Shown: one piece after another, positions 1 through 8,520 of the stretch | How the letters are laid out: every line of letters starts with the position of its first letter | How positions within the stretch are numbered: position 1 is the first letter of the stretch | Assembly: GCF_003355455.1 (NCBI RefSeq) | Contig: NZ_CP031358.1 | Coordinates: 62,001 to 126,000, forward strand | From: Erythrobacter aureus | GTDB lineage: Bacteria; Pseudomonadota; Alphaproteobacteria; Sphingomonadales; Sphingomonadaceae | DNA: 64,000 nt | Direction of reading: 5' to 3' | The notes under the pieces: generated by a model | Databases searched by the model: none | What the model was told of the DNA's origin: nothing | The model's input: the letters and a program-made list of their open reading frames with translations, nothing else | Position numbers and translations under genes: made by a program

Positions 1-326
1 TCAGGCTTCAGGGTCTGAAAGACCAGGCTGGAGGAGATGAAACGATCGCACAGCACGATGCGGCCAGCTTCGACATTCGGACGGATGACGTCGAGGATGT
101 GTGAGCGCCGCGCTGCGTTGAAGATCAGCAGCTGGGTTGTCGTATCCATCGGATGAGATGGATCAAGAAGAAGTCCGCGGAGTTCTTCGGCAAGTTTGGT
201 TCCGCCGGGTTCGCGGGTGACGACGACGTCGCGGCCGCTAGAGCCCAATGCTTCAGCGACCGTTTTCATGGCCGAGCTTTTCCCGACACCGTTCGGGCCG
301 TCGAATGCGATGAATGATCCAGTCAT
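1..326 (-). CDS. tmk: Thymidylate kinase, C-terminus cut by window edge
   Basis: Phosphorylates dTMP to dTDP in the cytoplasm for DNA synthesis. The visible 108 residues begin MTGSFIAFDGPNGVGKSS, a P-loop at residues 10-17. They continue with the family's REPGGT motif and a DRF motif (CDRFISSS) typical of Tmk. The ATG at 326 is the first in frame and sits 15 bases past the stop of the upstream helicase gene, so the two are probably co-transcribed. The gene runs off the window, so completeness and the lid region cannot be judged. With the NrdA/NrdB pair further on it suggests the element makes its own dNTPs. Family assignment is secure. Confidence 0.9.
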   Translation of the reverse strand, partial: MTGSFIAFDGPNGVGKSSAMKTVAEALGSSGRDVVVTREPGGTKLAEELRGLLLDPSHPMDTTTQLLIFNAARRSHILDVIRPNVEAGRIVLCDRFISSSLVFQTLKP

Positions 327-341
327 GACTTTTCAATCCGA

Positions 342-2330
342 TCAGTTGTGAGGGACGTGTCCCAGGAGCTTCGAGCGCATGTCGATGCGCGCGTTGGTTT
401 TGACGGCACCGCCGGCGACCGGGATGCTCTGGTTCACCAGCCGTTCGAAGCTGACATACGGAGCGATCAGGCGCTCATAGTCGGAGGGCGTGGTGAAACT
501 GCCGCTCGCGTCATATGCAGGCTTGTAGAAGAAGAGGTTCTTCATGGCGCGGCTTACCGCGACGTAGAAGATGCGCATCTCCTCGCCGAAGTCCTCAGGG
601 GACTGCGCGTAATTCGAGGGCATGTGACCACGAATGAAGGACGGGCAATGGACGGTGGGCCATTCGAGGCCTTTCGCGCCATGCACGGTAGAGATCGTGA
701 CCGGCTTCTCGTCGGTTTTCTGGGACGCTTCGGCGGCCTTCTTCTCGAGCGAATGGTCGAGAGTAATGGCGGTGAGGAAGTCGTCGAGCGTGTGATGTTC
801 CGCTGCGATCAGCAGAACGGCATCGATATCCTTGCGCCGGTCGGCCCAGTCGTCTTTCCATACAGTCTCCCAGAAGGGGTCCATGATGGCGGCGACATTG
901 CCGAGAAGGTCGGCTGGCGGCGCGCTCGATGCGAGTGCGCTGAGAGCGTAGCCGAGACCATCGAAGGATGTCTTGCGAGCGGCCTCCTCCTTGGCGAGGA
1001 TGCGCTTCGCTTCCGCGGTATCGGTGACCTTCGAGAGTTGCTCGACGATCTGGTCAGCGGATTTCGGTCCGATCCTCGGATACCGCTGGATCAGACGCAG
1101 CCAGGCGGGCTCATGCTCAGGATTCACGGAAACCCGGGCAATTGAGAGGAGATCCTTGATATGGGCTGCCTCGTCGATACGAATTCCGCCGACAACACGG
1201 TACGGGATTTGGCGGCTGATGAACTCGGCTTCGATGCGACGGGCGTAGGACATCGAGCGAACGAGGACAGCGTGATTGGAAACTTCACCGCCTTCGTTCT
1301 TGTCTTCGATGATAGCGTCGGCGATGGCGCCGGCCTCGGCGACGTTGTCTGCGACTTCTCGGACTTCCGGCTTGGACTTCGAAGGGCCCTGGTTGGAGCG
1401 CAGGGTGCGTTCAAAGCCGATTTCCATGTCGGCGTCGATCGCATTCACGATGTCGACGATTTCCTGCGCGGATCGGTAGTTGGTCTCGAGCTTGATCACG
1501 CGGGTCTGGGGGAAGCGCTTGATGAAGCCGACCATGGTATCTGGCGCGGATCCCCGGAAGCCATAGATGGACTGGCCGGGGTCGCCGACGATAAGGACGT
1601 TCTGCTGTTCGCCGGCAAGACCGTAGACGATGTCGAGTTGCAGTGCGTTCGTGTCTTGGTATTCGTCGACCATGATGTGCGACCAGTTGCGGCGCACAAG
1701 GGGACCGATGGTCGGGTCTTCGAGCAGCGCAGCAAAGTAGATCAGGCAATCGTCGTAATCGAGAAGGCCCTTGTCGAGCTTGTAGGTGGTGAAGAGGTCG
1801 CGGGTCTGTGAGATCTCGTCGACGAATTCGAGATAGTCGGCATTCTTCCGCTCGATTGCTTCCTCGATAGGAAGCTTGGTGTTGGCGGCGAAGCTGATGA
1901 TTTTCGCTATGGTGGAGGCGCGCGGCCAGTTGCGCTTATCGCCTTCCTTGAGAGGAGCGATGATGCGCTTCACGATCTCGGTCACGTCTTCGGGGTCTAG
2001 AATGGTGAAGGGCTTGTCCGCGCCAAAGACATGGGCGTTCTGGTTGATCACCTTGGTGGCGGTGGCATGGAAGGTGCCGCCCGAAATGAACTGGCAGCGG
2101 TTGTCGAGAGCCTTGGCGCGCGAGAGCATCTCCTTTGCTGAGGCACGGGAGAAGGTGATCAGAAGAATGCGCTCGGGTGCGATGCCGCTCTGGACCAGCC
2201 GAGCAGCGCGCTTGGTGAGGGTCTTGGTCTTGCCCGAGCCAGGTCCGGCGATTACAACGGCTGGTCCGTCGGTGTGAAGGACGGCCTCGCGCTGTGATGG
2301 GTTGAGGTCGGCGATGAGTTCGTCGTTCAC
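342..2330 (-). CDS. UvrD/PcrA-type superfamily 1 DNA helicase (first of two)
   Basis: A 3'-5' DNA helicase of the UvrD/PcrA/Rep family, 662 residues and about the usual length. Seen: a Q-motif-like NPSQREAV near residue 10, Walker A GPGSGKT at 29-35, the TFSRASAKEM motif Ia, DEYQDT (Walker B), GDPGQSIYGFRG (motif III), ETNYRS (motif IV), TVHGAKGLEW (motif V) and VAVSRAMKNL (motif VI). I chose the GTG at 2330 because it lies 11 bases after the stop of the previous gene and the protein then begins at the conserved region. A longer frame to 2483 would overlap that gene with unrelated sequence. It is not a copy of the helicase at 18991-21159. Likely role: repair, replication restart or removal of proteins from single strands. 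The exact subfamily is open. Confidence 0.88.
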   Translation of the reverse strand: MNDELIADLNPSQREAVLHTDGPAVVIAGPGSGKTKTLTKRAARLVQSGIAPERILLITFSRASAKEMLSRAKALDNRCQFISGGTFHATATKVINQNAHVFGADKPFTILDPEDVTEIVKRIIAPLKEGDKRNWPRASTIAKIISFAANTKLPIEEAIERKNADYLEFVDEISQTRDLFTTYKLDKGLLDYDDCLIYFAALLEDPTIGPLVRRNWSHIMVDEYQDTNALQLDIVYGLAGEQQNVLIVGDPGQSIYGFRGSAPDTMVGFIKRFPQTRVIKLETNYRSAQEIVDIVNAIDADMEIGFERTLRSNQGPSKSKPEVREVADNVAEAGAIADAIIEDKNEGGEVSNHAVLVRSMSYARRIEAEFISRQIPYRVVGGIRIDEAAHIKDLLSIARVSVNPEHEPAWLRLIQRYPRIGPKSADQIVEQLSKVTDTAEAKRILAKEEAARKTSFDGLGYALSALASSAPPADLLGNVAAIMDPFWETVWKDDWADRRKDIDAVLLIAAEHHTLDDFLTAITLDHSLEKKAAEASQKTDEKPVTISTVHGAKGLEWPTVHCPSFIRGHMPSNYAQSPEDFGEEMRIFYVAVSRAMKNLFFYKPAYDASGSFTTPSDYERLIAPYVSFERLVNQSIPVAGGAVKTNARIDMRSKLLGHVPHN

Positions 2331-2341
2331 GGATAATCCAA

Positions 2342-2893
2342 TCAGGATGCTTCTGCGGGCGCGCGGTAGGATGCGGCCTGCTGGAGGATGGCGTAGGTGC
2401 GCGGAGCTTTGCCCGTGCCGTCGGCCAGTTCTTCGGCGTAGGTCTTCAGGAGATCGTCCCAGCGATCGATAAGAAGGGCCCACTGAGCGGAAACAGTGCG
2501 CATTTCATCCATGCGGGGCTTCCACTCGGGGACATGCTCGAGCAGGAGGAGGCATCTGCGAAGGTCGGATGGATCCTGGGGAACGCTGGGCTTTGCTCCG
2601 GCGTGCCCCATGAAGTGGTTGTAGATGGTCTTCGCGGAGAGTCCGACTTCACCGCGATATTTCCAGTTCTCGGCGCGTGTCCGCCAATGGCCGTCGGCGA
2701 TGAGTGCCTTGTTTTCCTCATCGGTGAGGCCGAGGCCGATAGAGATCTTGTCTGAACCGCAATGTGGACAGCGAAGGCTCTTTGCGAAGGCGTAGTAGAC
2801 TTCGACGGTGCAGTGGGTCGGCGTTTCTTTGTGAAACGGCGTTTCGCAACCGCCGCAGCGGTAACCCGCCCGGTAGGTGGTCATGTCGGACAA
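2342..2893 (-). CDS. Zinc-ribbon protein of unknown function
   Basis: 183 residues. The N-terminal third holds two cysteine pairs, CGGC near residue 13 and CPHC near 42, forming a probable zinc ribbon. The middle has the segment HWRTRAENWKYRGEVGLS, followed by an acidic-helical C-terminal half with WALLIDRWDDLLKTYAEEL. I recall similar segments in uncharacterised phage and plasmid proteins, but no function follows from that. The TTG at 2893 is preferred to the ATG at 2884 because GGAGG lies five bases before the TTG. It is first in a probable transcript with the UvrD-type helicase and Tmk. A TTTCAGGA motif lies 43 bases upstream. A nucleic-acid-binding role is plausible but inferred only from the ribbon. 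Confidence 0.65.
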   Translation of the reverse strand: MSDMTTYRAGYRCGGCETPFHKETPTHCTVEVYYAFAKSLRCPHCGSDKISIGLGLTDEENKALIADGHWRTRAENWKYRGEVGLSAKTIYNHFMGHAGAKPSVPQDPSDLRRCLLLLEHVPEWKPRMDEMRTVSAQWALLIDRWDDLLKTYAEELADGTGKAPRTYAILQQAASYRAPAEAS

Positions 2894-2989
2894 TTTTTCC
2901 TCCGAGGAACTTAGTTCGTCGGATAGCCTACCACTTCCTGAAACATCCAGACAAAGGGTTTCTGGCGCTTGTTTGGGGGTGGCTCTGCC
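2894..2989 (-). promoter_or_regulatory. Promoter region of the zinc-ribbon/helicase/tmk genes, with TTTCAGGA motif
   Basis: A 96-base gap between the ribbon-helix-helix gene and the zinc-ribbon gene. On the minus strand it holds CTGGATGTTTCAGGAA (about 2935-2950), one copy of the motif also found before several other operons here, followed by the Shine-Dalgarno GGAGG for the TTG at 2893. No clear -35/-10 pair is visible. Confidence 0.4.
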
Positions 2990-3220
2990 TCAGCGCTCGC
3001 CGGCGGGCGGCATACCGCGATTTTCGAGAAGCATGTCTAGGGCTTCTCCGACGAGAGCCTGCATCGACTTATCTTCCTGAATGGCGAGTATCTGGATTTG
3101 CTTGCTCAGCTCAGGAGAGAAGTACCCGACGATAGCCTTCTTGCCGTCGCGCGCTTTTGCGCGTGACTGCTTCCTTGGCTTGGAAGTTGGCTTGGCGGGT
3201 GAAGATTTCTGAGTGCTCAT
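2990..3220 (-). CDS. Ribbon-helix-helix protein, probable DNA-binding regulator
   Basis: 76 residues. The first 25 are basic and low in complexity (MSTQKSSPAKPTSKPRKQSR). They are followed by a compact domain, KKAIVGYFSPELSKQIQILA then a helix SMQALVGEALDMLLENRG. This matches the antitoxin-like ribbon-helix-helix fold often found on alphaproteobacterial plasmids, frequently near partition genes; no ParA is seen here. The ATG at 3220 was chosen over the longer frame to 3328 because upstream sequence lacks domain character and would overlap the end of ligA. The start codon lies inside a 13-base perfect inverted repeat (3214-3226/3272-3284), which suggests autoregulation. Likely a transcriptional regulator or partition accessory. 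The target is unknown. Confidence 0.72.
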   Translation of the reverse strand: MSTQKSSPAKPTSKPRKQSRAKARDGKKAIVGYFSPELSKQIQILAIQEDKSMQALVGEALDMLLENRGMPPAGER

Positions 3221-3284
3221 GGTCGCGTGTAAGCATGTTAGCAGCTTGTGAGGGATCCAGAAAGACCCCAAGCGACCATGAGCA
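3214..3284. promoter_or_regulatory. 13-base perfect inverted repeat around the ribbon-helix-helix gene start
   Basis: TGCTCATGGTCGC (3214-3226) and its exact complement GCGACCATGAGCA (3272-3284) flank 45 bases. The left arm contains the start codon of the ribbon-helix-helix gene, and the right arm lies just past the end of ligA. It could be an operator, or an RNA stem that hides the start codon. Confidence 0.5.
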
Positions 3285-3297
3285 TTCCATTTGGGCG

Positions 3298-5448
3298 TTA
3301 GTCGGAAGGCTTGGCGCGCTCGTTCCATTCGGCTTCGGTAATGGTTTCCACGCCGAGGTCTTGGGCCTTCTTGAGCTTCGAGCCAGCGCCAGGGCCGTAG
3401 ACGAGCATGTCTGTCTTGGCCGATACGCTGCCGGAGACCTTGGCGCCGAGGCCTTCTGCCATGGCCTTCGCTTCGTTGCGGGTCATGGTTTCGAGCGTGC
3501 CGGTGAAGACGATGGTCTTGCCGGTGAGCGCGGACTGGGTCGTTTTGTGGATCACGTCCTCGATCGTCATCTGCTCAGCCAAGCGGTCTGCGATAGCGCG
3601 GCTGGTCTCGTCTTCGTAGAAGTCGAGCAGTCGGCCGAGGATTTCGGGACCGATGCCAGGCATCTCCAGCGAAGCTGCGAGTTCGGAGATGGTCCGACGG
3701 TAGTGTTTCTTCCAGTCGTCGGGATGCATCACGGCTTCGACGTTGTTGCGCGCTTCGATGAGCTCGTCGACTTTGGCGATGAACGCATCGTACGACTGGA
3801 ATTTGCGGGCAAAGTCCCGCGTGGCGCTACGGCCGACTTGGTGGATGCCGAGGCAGTAGATCACGCGGTTGAGCGGCGAAGCGCGGCGCTCTTCGATTGC
3901 GGTGAAGAGCTTGTGAACGCTCGTGGTGCCCCAGCCGGGAATGTTCACGATCTTGTCGCGCTTCTCGTGGAGGCGGAAAATGTCGGCGGGTTCGGTCACG
4001 AGGCCGAATTCGACGAACTCGCTCATGGCTTCCGAGCCGAAGCCTTCGATGTTGAGCGCGTCACGCGAGACCATGTGGATCAGGCGCTCAAGGCGCTGGG
4101 CGGTGCAGCTGAGACCTTCGGTGCAGCGGCGGACGGCTTCGCCTTCGGGACGATTGGTGTGGCCACCGCAGGCAGCGCATTCGGTGGGAAAGACGTAGGC
4201 CTCGCGGCCGCTACGGTCTTCGTCCGAAGGAGCGACACCGAGGATCTGCGGGATAACGTCGCCGGCACGCTGGAGGATGACAAGGTCGCCGACGCGGATG
4301 TCGTTCTCGCGGATGTAGTCCTCGTTGTGGAGGGTGGCGTTCGAGATGACGGTTCCGCCGACAGTGACGGGCTCGAGGCGCGCGACGGGTGTCTGGGCGC
4401 CTGTGCGGCCTACCTGGATGTCGATGGCGTTGAGGCGGGTGATTGCACGTTCTGCAGGGAACTTGTGTGCGATCGCCCAGCGCGGAGTGCGCGAGACGTT
4501 GCCGAGCTTCTTCTGGCGGCCGACCTCGTTCACCTTATAGACCACACCGTCGATGTCGTATTCGAGGTCAGCGCGCAGGGTGCCGATCTTCTCGTAATGT
4601 TCGACGAGTTCATCGACGTTGGAGCATTCGATGAAGAGAGGATTGGTCTTGAAGCCGAGGCGTTCGAGTTCCGAGATGACTTCGGTCTGGGCGATGCCGA
4701 GGTTCTCGCTCAGCTCACCGGTGGCATAGGCGAAGAAGTTGAGCCGGCGCTGTGCAGTCTTGGCCGGGTCCTTCTGACGAAGCGCACCAGATGCGCCGTT
4801 GCGCGGGTTGGCGACGAGCTTCTTGTTGTTGGCCGCGCGCTCTTCGTTGATTGCCGCGAACTCGGCTTTGGCCATGTAGACCTCGCCGCGGACCTCGAGC
4901 ACGTCGGGGACGGGCGCGGGCAGCCGCTGAGGAATATCATCGAGCACGAGGGCGTTTGCGGTGACGTCTTCGCCGGTTTCGCCGTCGCCGCGGGTGGCGG
5001 CGCTGACGAGAACGCCATTCTCGTAACGAAGCGAGAGCGAGAGACCGTCGATCTTGGGCTCGGCGGTGAAGGAGATGAAATCGTCAGCCGTGAGGCCGAG
5101 GTGCGAGCGCACAGTCGCGATGAATTCCTCGACGTCTTCGCGAGTGAACGCGTTGGCCAGGCTCAGCATGGGAAGAGCATGGGTGATCTTCCCGAAGATC
5201 GGGGAGGGCGCGCTGCCGACCTTCTGGGTCGGTGCATCGGCGGATGCGAGCGAGGGGAAGGCTGCCTCGAGCTCGTTATGCCGGCGGACGAGGGCGTCAT
5301 AGTCGCCGTCGCTTATCTCGGGATTGTCATCGCCGTGATACAGCTGATTGTGACGTGCGATGTCAGCGCGCAGCGTTTCCAGCTCGGCCTTTGCCTCGGC
5401 TTCGGTGGTCTCGGGCTTATCGAGAGTTTCGAAAAGGTCCACGGGCAT
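3298..5448 (-). CDS. ligA: NAD-dependent DNA ligase LigA
   Basis: Seals nicks in duplex DNA using NAD+. At 716 residues it is full length. Seen: the N-terminal Ia region with YHGDDNPEISDGDYD, the adenylation motif KIDG at 132-135 (Lys132 the predicted AMP-carrying residue), TRGDGETGEDVT, the OB-fold region, a four-cysteine zinc finger (CAACGG ... RRCTEGLSC), helix-hairpin-helix repeats (NIPGWGTTSV, EMPGIGPEI) and a C-terminal BRCT domain (TGKTIVFTGTLETM, about 635-716). LigA is normally a chromosomal, essential gene. Finding it intact on a conjugative element is unusual and fits a role in sealing the complementary strand after transfer. Assignment is secure. Confidence 0.96.
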   Translation of the reverse strand: MPVDLFETLDKPETTEAEAKAELETLRADIARHNQLYHGDDNPEISDGDYDALVRRHNELEAAFPSLASADAPTQKVGSAPSPIFGKITHALPMLSLANAFTREDVEEFIATVRSHLGLTADDFISFTAEPKIDGLSLSLRYENGVLVSAATRGDGETGEDVTANALVLDDIPQRLPAPVPDVLEVRGEVYMAKAEFAAINEERAANNKKLVANPRNGASGALRQKDPAKTAQRRLNFFAYATGELSENLGIAQTEVISELERLGFKTNPLFIECSNVDELVEHYEKIGTLRADLEYDIDGVVYKVNEVGRQKKLGNVSRTPRWAIAHKFPAERAITRLNAIDIQVGRTGAQTPVARLEPVTVGGTVISNATLHNEDYIRENDIRVGDLVILQRAGDVIPQILGVAPSDEDRSGREAYVFPTECAACGGHTNRPEGEAVRRCTEGLSCTAQRLERLIHMVSRDALNIEGFGSEAMSEFVEFGLVTEPADIFRLHEKRDKIVNIPGWGTTSVHKLFTAIEERRASPLNRVIYCLGIHQVGRSATRDFARKFQSYDAFIAKVDELIEARNNVEAVMHPDDWKKHYRRTISELAASLEMPGIGPEILGRLLDFYEDETSRAIADRLAEQMTIEDVIHKTTQSALTGKTIVFTGTLETMTRNEAKAMAEGLGAKVSGSVSAKTDMLVYGPGAGSKLKKAQDLGVETITEAEWNERAKPSD

Positions 5449-5527
5449 TTCCTCATATTGGTGCGTACGCCTCAGTGGGCGCAGCAGTCTGATTGGTATC
5501 TGGATAGGTCGAATTCGCTGGAGGCGA

Positions 5528-5851
5528 TTATTGTGGAGAGGTCACTGCCTCTTTTTCAAGCGCTTTCCCGATGGCTTTGCCCGCGCGGTACATCGCGTAG
5601 GCAGCGCTATCTCTGAGGCCGGTATAGTCGAGATCGACCTGGTCGAAGCCGCGCCAGAAGTGGACGGCCCAGCCGTTGCCTTTGCAGCGGATGCCGCTGG
5701 GATGGATAAAGTTGCGATGCTTGGTGTCGTAGGTCTGGATCGCTGCATCGAAGTTGCGGCGCATGAAGTCGGCCTTGAAGGGGTTCTTCACGAGCGAATG
5801 CATCTCGCCGTGCCGAGAGCCGATGTTCGAATTGGGTGCAAGCGCAGGCAT
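5528..5851 (-). CDS. Hypothetical protein coupled to radA
   Basis: 107 residues, not recognised. It begins MPALAPNSNIGSRHGEMHSL and contains an aromatic-rich central stretch (GIRCKGNGWAVHFWRGFDQV) and a helical C-terminus (AAYAMYRAGKAIGKALEKEA). No signal peptide or membrane segment is visible. Its ATG overlaps the radA stop codon by one base (TAATG), so translation is probably coupled and the product may work with RadA. The overlap and amino-acid composition support a real gene. No function can be assigned. Confidence 0.6.
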   Translation of the reverse strand: MPALAPNSNIGSRHGEMHSLVKNPFKADFMRRNFDAAIQTYDTKHRNFIHPSGIRCKGNGWAVHFWRGFDQVDLDYTGLRDSAAYAMYRAGKAIGKALEKEAVTSPQ

Positions 5852-7224
5852 TATCCAGCTTTCTTGACGACGTCGTCGATCATGTTGTTCATGCGCTGGT
5901 GCGCTTCGACGCGAATGCCCTTCGGTGGTTCGGCAATTCCTCGCGGGGTCACCGCCTTGGTAAAGCCGAGCTTGGCGGCTTCCTTCAGGCGAAGGCCCAT
6001 GTGGGCGATGGAGCGGATCTCACCAGACAAGCTGATTTCACCGAAGGCGATCGTTTCATTGGGGACCGGCTGGTCGGCAAGGGCGGATACGAGGGCCATT
6101 GCGACAGCGAGGTCCGCGCCCGGGTCATTGATGCGGTAGCCACCGGACACCGCGAGATAGACCTCTGCGTTCGAGAAGGAGAGGCCGTAGCGGGATTCGA
6201 GCACGGCGAGGACCATCGAGAGGCGGTTGTTGTCCCAGCCGACGACGGAACGGCGCGGCGTGGCCCCTGACTGGAGGCGGACGACCAGCGCTTGGATCTC
6301 GACGAGAACAGGCCGGGTGCCTTCAAGAGCCGGAAAGACGACCGATCCTGATACAGCCTGGTCGCGTTCGGTGAGGAAGAGGCTGCTTGGGTTGGTGACT
6401 TCTTCGAGACCCTTCTCGCCCATGGAGAAGACACCGATCTCGTCGGTGCCGCCGAAGCGGTTCTTCACGGCCCGCAGCATGCGGAACTGGTGACTGCGGT
6501 CACCCTCAAAGGAGAGGACGGTGTCGACCATGTGTTCGAGGACGCGCGGGCCGGCGATGTTGCCATCCTTGGTGACGTGGCCGACGAGGATCAGCGCTGT
6601 GCCGGTCTTCTTGGCAAAGCCGATCAGTTCGTTCGAGCAGGCGCGAACTTGGCTCACGGTGCCGGGAGCGCCTTCAATCTGGTCGGAGTGAACGGTCTGG
6701 ATCGAGTCCACGATGAGAACTTCGGGTCGAAGCTCGGTCATGGTGGTCAGGATATCGCGAACAGAAGAGCCAGAGGCGAGTTCAACCGGTGCATCGGCGA
6801 GGCCCAGCCGCTGGGCGCGCAGGCGCACCTGATTGTCGGATTCCTCACCGGAGACGTAGGCGACCTTGTTGCCGGCGCGCGCGAGCTGCGCGACGGTCTG
6901 GATGAGCAGGGTCGACTTGCCGATGCCCGGCTCGCCGCCAAGGAGGGTAGCGGAGCCATGAACGATGCCTCCGCCCAGGACGGTATCGAGTTCGCCGATG
7001 CCGGTCTTGAGACGTTCGGGCATGACGACCTGCGTGTTGAGCGGGGTCATCGATAGTTTCGAGCCGCCGCTCGAAAGGTCATGCTTGGCAGAGAATGGGG
7101 TTACATTGCCCCCTGCATCTTCCTGCAGGGTATTCCATTCTGAGCAGTCACTGCATTGGCCAGACCACTGGGTGCTCGCACCCCCACAAGCGGTGCAGAC
7201 AAAGCGTTTCTTTGGCTTGGCCAT
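5851..7224 (-). CDS. radA: RadA, branch-migration helicase/DNA repair protein
   Basis: A RecA-like hexameric helicase that extends D-loops and helps take up single-stranded DNA during recombination. 457 residues, the usual length. Seen: a zinc finger with Cys10, Cys13, Cys24 and Cys27; Walker A GGEPGIGKST at about 96-105; SGEES; the DSIQT segment; the RadA-specific KNRFG motif (KNRFGGTDEIGVF); and a C-terminal Lon-like domain (GGYRINDPGADLAVAMALVS). Together with RecJ, the Rad52-like protein and the DprA-like protein it makes up a single-strand processing set. DprA and RadA also act together in natural transformation. Assignment is secure. Confidence 0.96.
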   Translation of the reverse strand: MAKPKKRFVCTACGGASTQWSGQCSDCSEWNTLQEDAGGNVTPFSAKHDLSSGGSKLSMTPLNTQVVMPERLKTGIGELDTVLGGGIVHGSATLLGGEPGIGKSTLLIQTVAQLARAGNKVAYVSGEESDNQVRLRAQRLGLADAPVELASGSSVRDILTTMTELRPEVLIVDSIQTVHSDQIEGAPGTVSQVRACSNELIGFAKKTGTALILVGHVTKDGNIAGPRVLEHMVDTVLSFEGDRSHQFRMLRAVKNRFGGTDEIGVFSMGEKGLEEVTNPSSLFLTERDQAVSGSVVFPALEGTRPVLVEIQALVVRLQSGATPRRSVVGWDNNRLSMVLAVLESRYGLSFSNAEVYLAVSGGYRINDPGADLAVAMALVSALADQPVPNETIAFGEISLSGEIRSIAHMGLRLKEAAKLGFTKAVTPRGIAEPPKGIRVEAHQRMNNMIDDVVKKAG

Positions 7225-7268
7225 TTTTCCTCACGAATTTCAGTTCTCAGACTGATATTCATAGGGCA

Positions 7269-7288
7269 GTCCGATGGCTAAATCGGAC
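7269..7288. other. Small inverted repeat between radA and the next gene
   Basis: GTCCGAT (7269-7275), loop GGCTAA, ATCGGAC (7282-7288). It lies in the 88-base gap downstream of the 265-residue membrane-protein gene. On the minus strand no T-run follows, so it is not a clear terminator. It may be part of the radA leader. Confidence 0.35.
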
Positions 7289-7312
7289 GATGAGGACTAC
7301 TTTTTTTGGAGG

Positions 7313-8110
7313 CTAGGTCTCGTTGAGCGATGCTTCGACGAGGCCTGCATACTCTTCCTGTTCACGCCCTGACGTGACTGTAGCAGTGGAGCGCACAGGC
7401 TGGAGCGCGCGAGAGCGGCTGGCAGCTGTTGTGGATCCTGATCGCTGACTGGATGCCAGAGCATACCTATGGGGGGAGGAAGCATTTTGGATGGGGATGC
7501 TTCCGGTTCGGTCGATGGCGATCTGGATTGGTGCGCCCGGGTTAGGGCCAACTGTCAGCTGGGTTGATTCATCAGGTTTGCGGCTGGCAGCTTCCCTATA
7601 GTCCAGCGTGGTTGGGGCGGCGGTGCGAGCGACGAGGTATTGGCCTTGGGGAAGGCGGATACTGGCTGAGCTGCCCGCGCGTACGTGAACAGTTGCAGCC
7701 GGGCGCCAAGGCGCTGAGCGAGATCCGGTGGCGATGTAAAATCGGACGATGCCGTTCTGCATGCTTTCGGTATTGCCGATGCTCACAGGAATGGTCTGCT
7801 GACCAGGGCGAATGGATATGCCCCACTCAGCCGCGTTATTCGCGGGAAACCAGACTGGTTCAGGTTCGGGAGCGTGTTGGATCGGCTCGATCGATGCCTG
7901 GGGCATCTGGTGTGCTTGTGCGGATTCCGGAATCGGTGAGGCAGGTGGGGTTGCCTGCTTTTCACGGAATGTCAGGATTGTCTCAGAGACACCGTCCATG
8001 AACATGCCAGCCGCTGCTCCACTGAAGGTGAGGAATGTGGCGGCAATGCCGATCTTCAATGATCGGCTGGTCTTGGACTTCTTGCGGCGAGATTTGGCCG
8101 AACTTCGCAT
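7313..8110 (-). CDS. Single-pass membrane protein, paralogue of the protein at 8521-9273
   Basis: 265 residues. A basic N-terminus (MRSSAKSRRKKSKTSRSLK) precedes one hydrophobic segment (about 20-40), giving a predicted N-in type II topology with the bulk in the periplasm. The periplasmic core (about 90-180: WFPANN, WGISIRPGQQTIPVSI, VHVRAGSSASIRLPQGQY) aligns with the 250-residue neighbour, so the two are diverged duplicates. A proline-rich linker follows the membrane segment and a Ser/Arg-rich tail ends the protein. Function unknown. The beta-rich core suggests an envelope binding or scaffold role. The nearby intramembrane protease gene makes it a candidate substrate, which is inference. 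Confidence 0.65.
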   Translation of the reverse strand: MRSSAKSRRKKSKTSRSLKIGIAATFLTFSGAAAGMFMDGVSETILTFREKQATPPASPIPESAQAHQMPQASIEPIQHAPEPEPVWFPANNAAEWGISIRPGQQTIPVSIGNTESMQNGIVRFYIATGSRSAPWRPAATVHVRAGSSASIRLPQGQYLVARTAAPTTLDYREAASRKPDESTQLTVGPNPGAPIQIAIDRTGSIPIQNASSPHRYALASSQRSGSTTAASRSRALQPVRSTATVTSGREQEEYAGLVEASLNET

Positions 8111-8520
8111 GTTACCTCAAACAATCTGCGTCTCCCTAGCTCTCGCTTTCGTGAGAGTGTGTAGGTAGAAATGCAGATTGAGGGCGAGAGTTTCGGTTAA
8201 GGGGCCTTCGCTCGGCGAATTGAGTGCCTGCGAGCGTTGTGTCGCAAAACACGACGCTCGATTGGGGGTTAGCTGGGCTGAAGCGCGAGCTGAATACGTA
8301 CAGGCCTGCTCAGGTGACGCTTGTGAGACAGGCGCGCAAATCTGGCAGCTCCGCGCTTCATGGCGGTGTCTTTTTTGCTGTCGGGTTGCGCGATAAGGTT
8401 CACTGTTCTCTTTCAGGTCTGAGCTTTGGGTGGGACAGAATCTGTCCGCCTCTGATGCCGAGCATTCGTCACATCACCGGTGCGAATGCAAGGCCAGCCG
8501 TCCTGTTTTGAGACGAAGTG
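8111..8520. other. 410-base gap without a convincing gene
   Basis: No open frame here has a Shine-Dalgarno site and protein-like composition. The clearest structure is an inverted repeat, CGAGCGTTGTGT (8231-8242) against ACACGACGCTCG (8249-8260), with one mismatch and a short loop. A shorter dyad (CTCTCG/GTGAGAG, near 8140-8157) lies closer to the gene at 8110, and a TTTCAGGT near 8412 resembles the motif at other operon starts. It may hold a promoter or a long leader for the gene at 7313-8110, or a small RNA. Confidence 0.4.

Noticed and set aside
2331..2483. Longer N-terminus for the first UvrD-type helicase
   Set aside because: The added 51 residues overlap the zinc-ribbon gene in another frame and resemble no helicase N-terminus.
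3157..5616. 819-residue plus-strand open frame
   Set aside because: Antisense to ligA, whose motifs are unmistakable.
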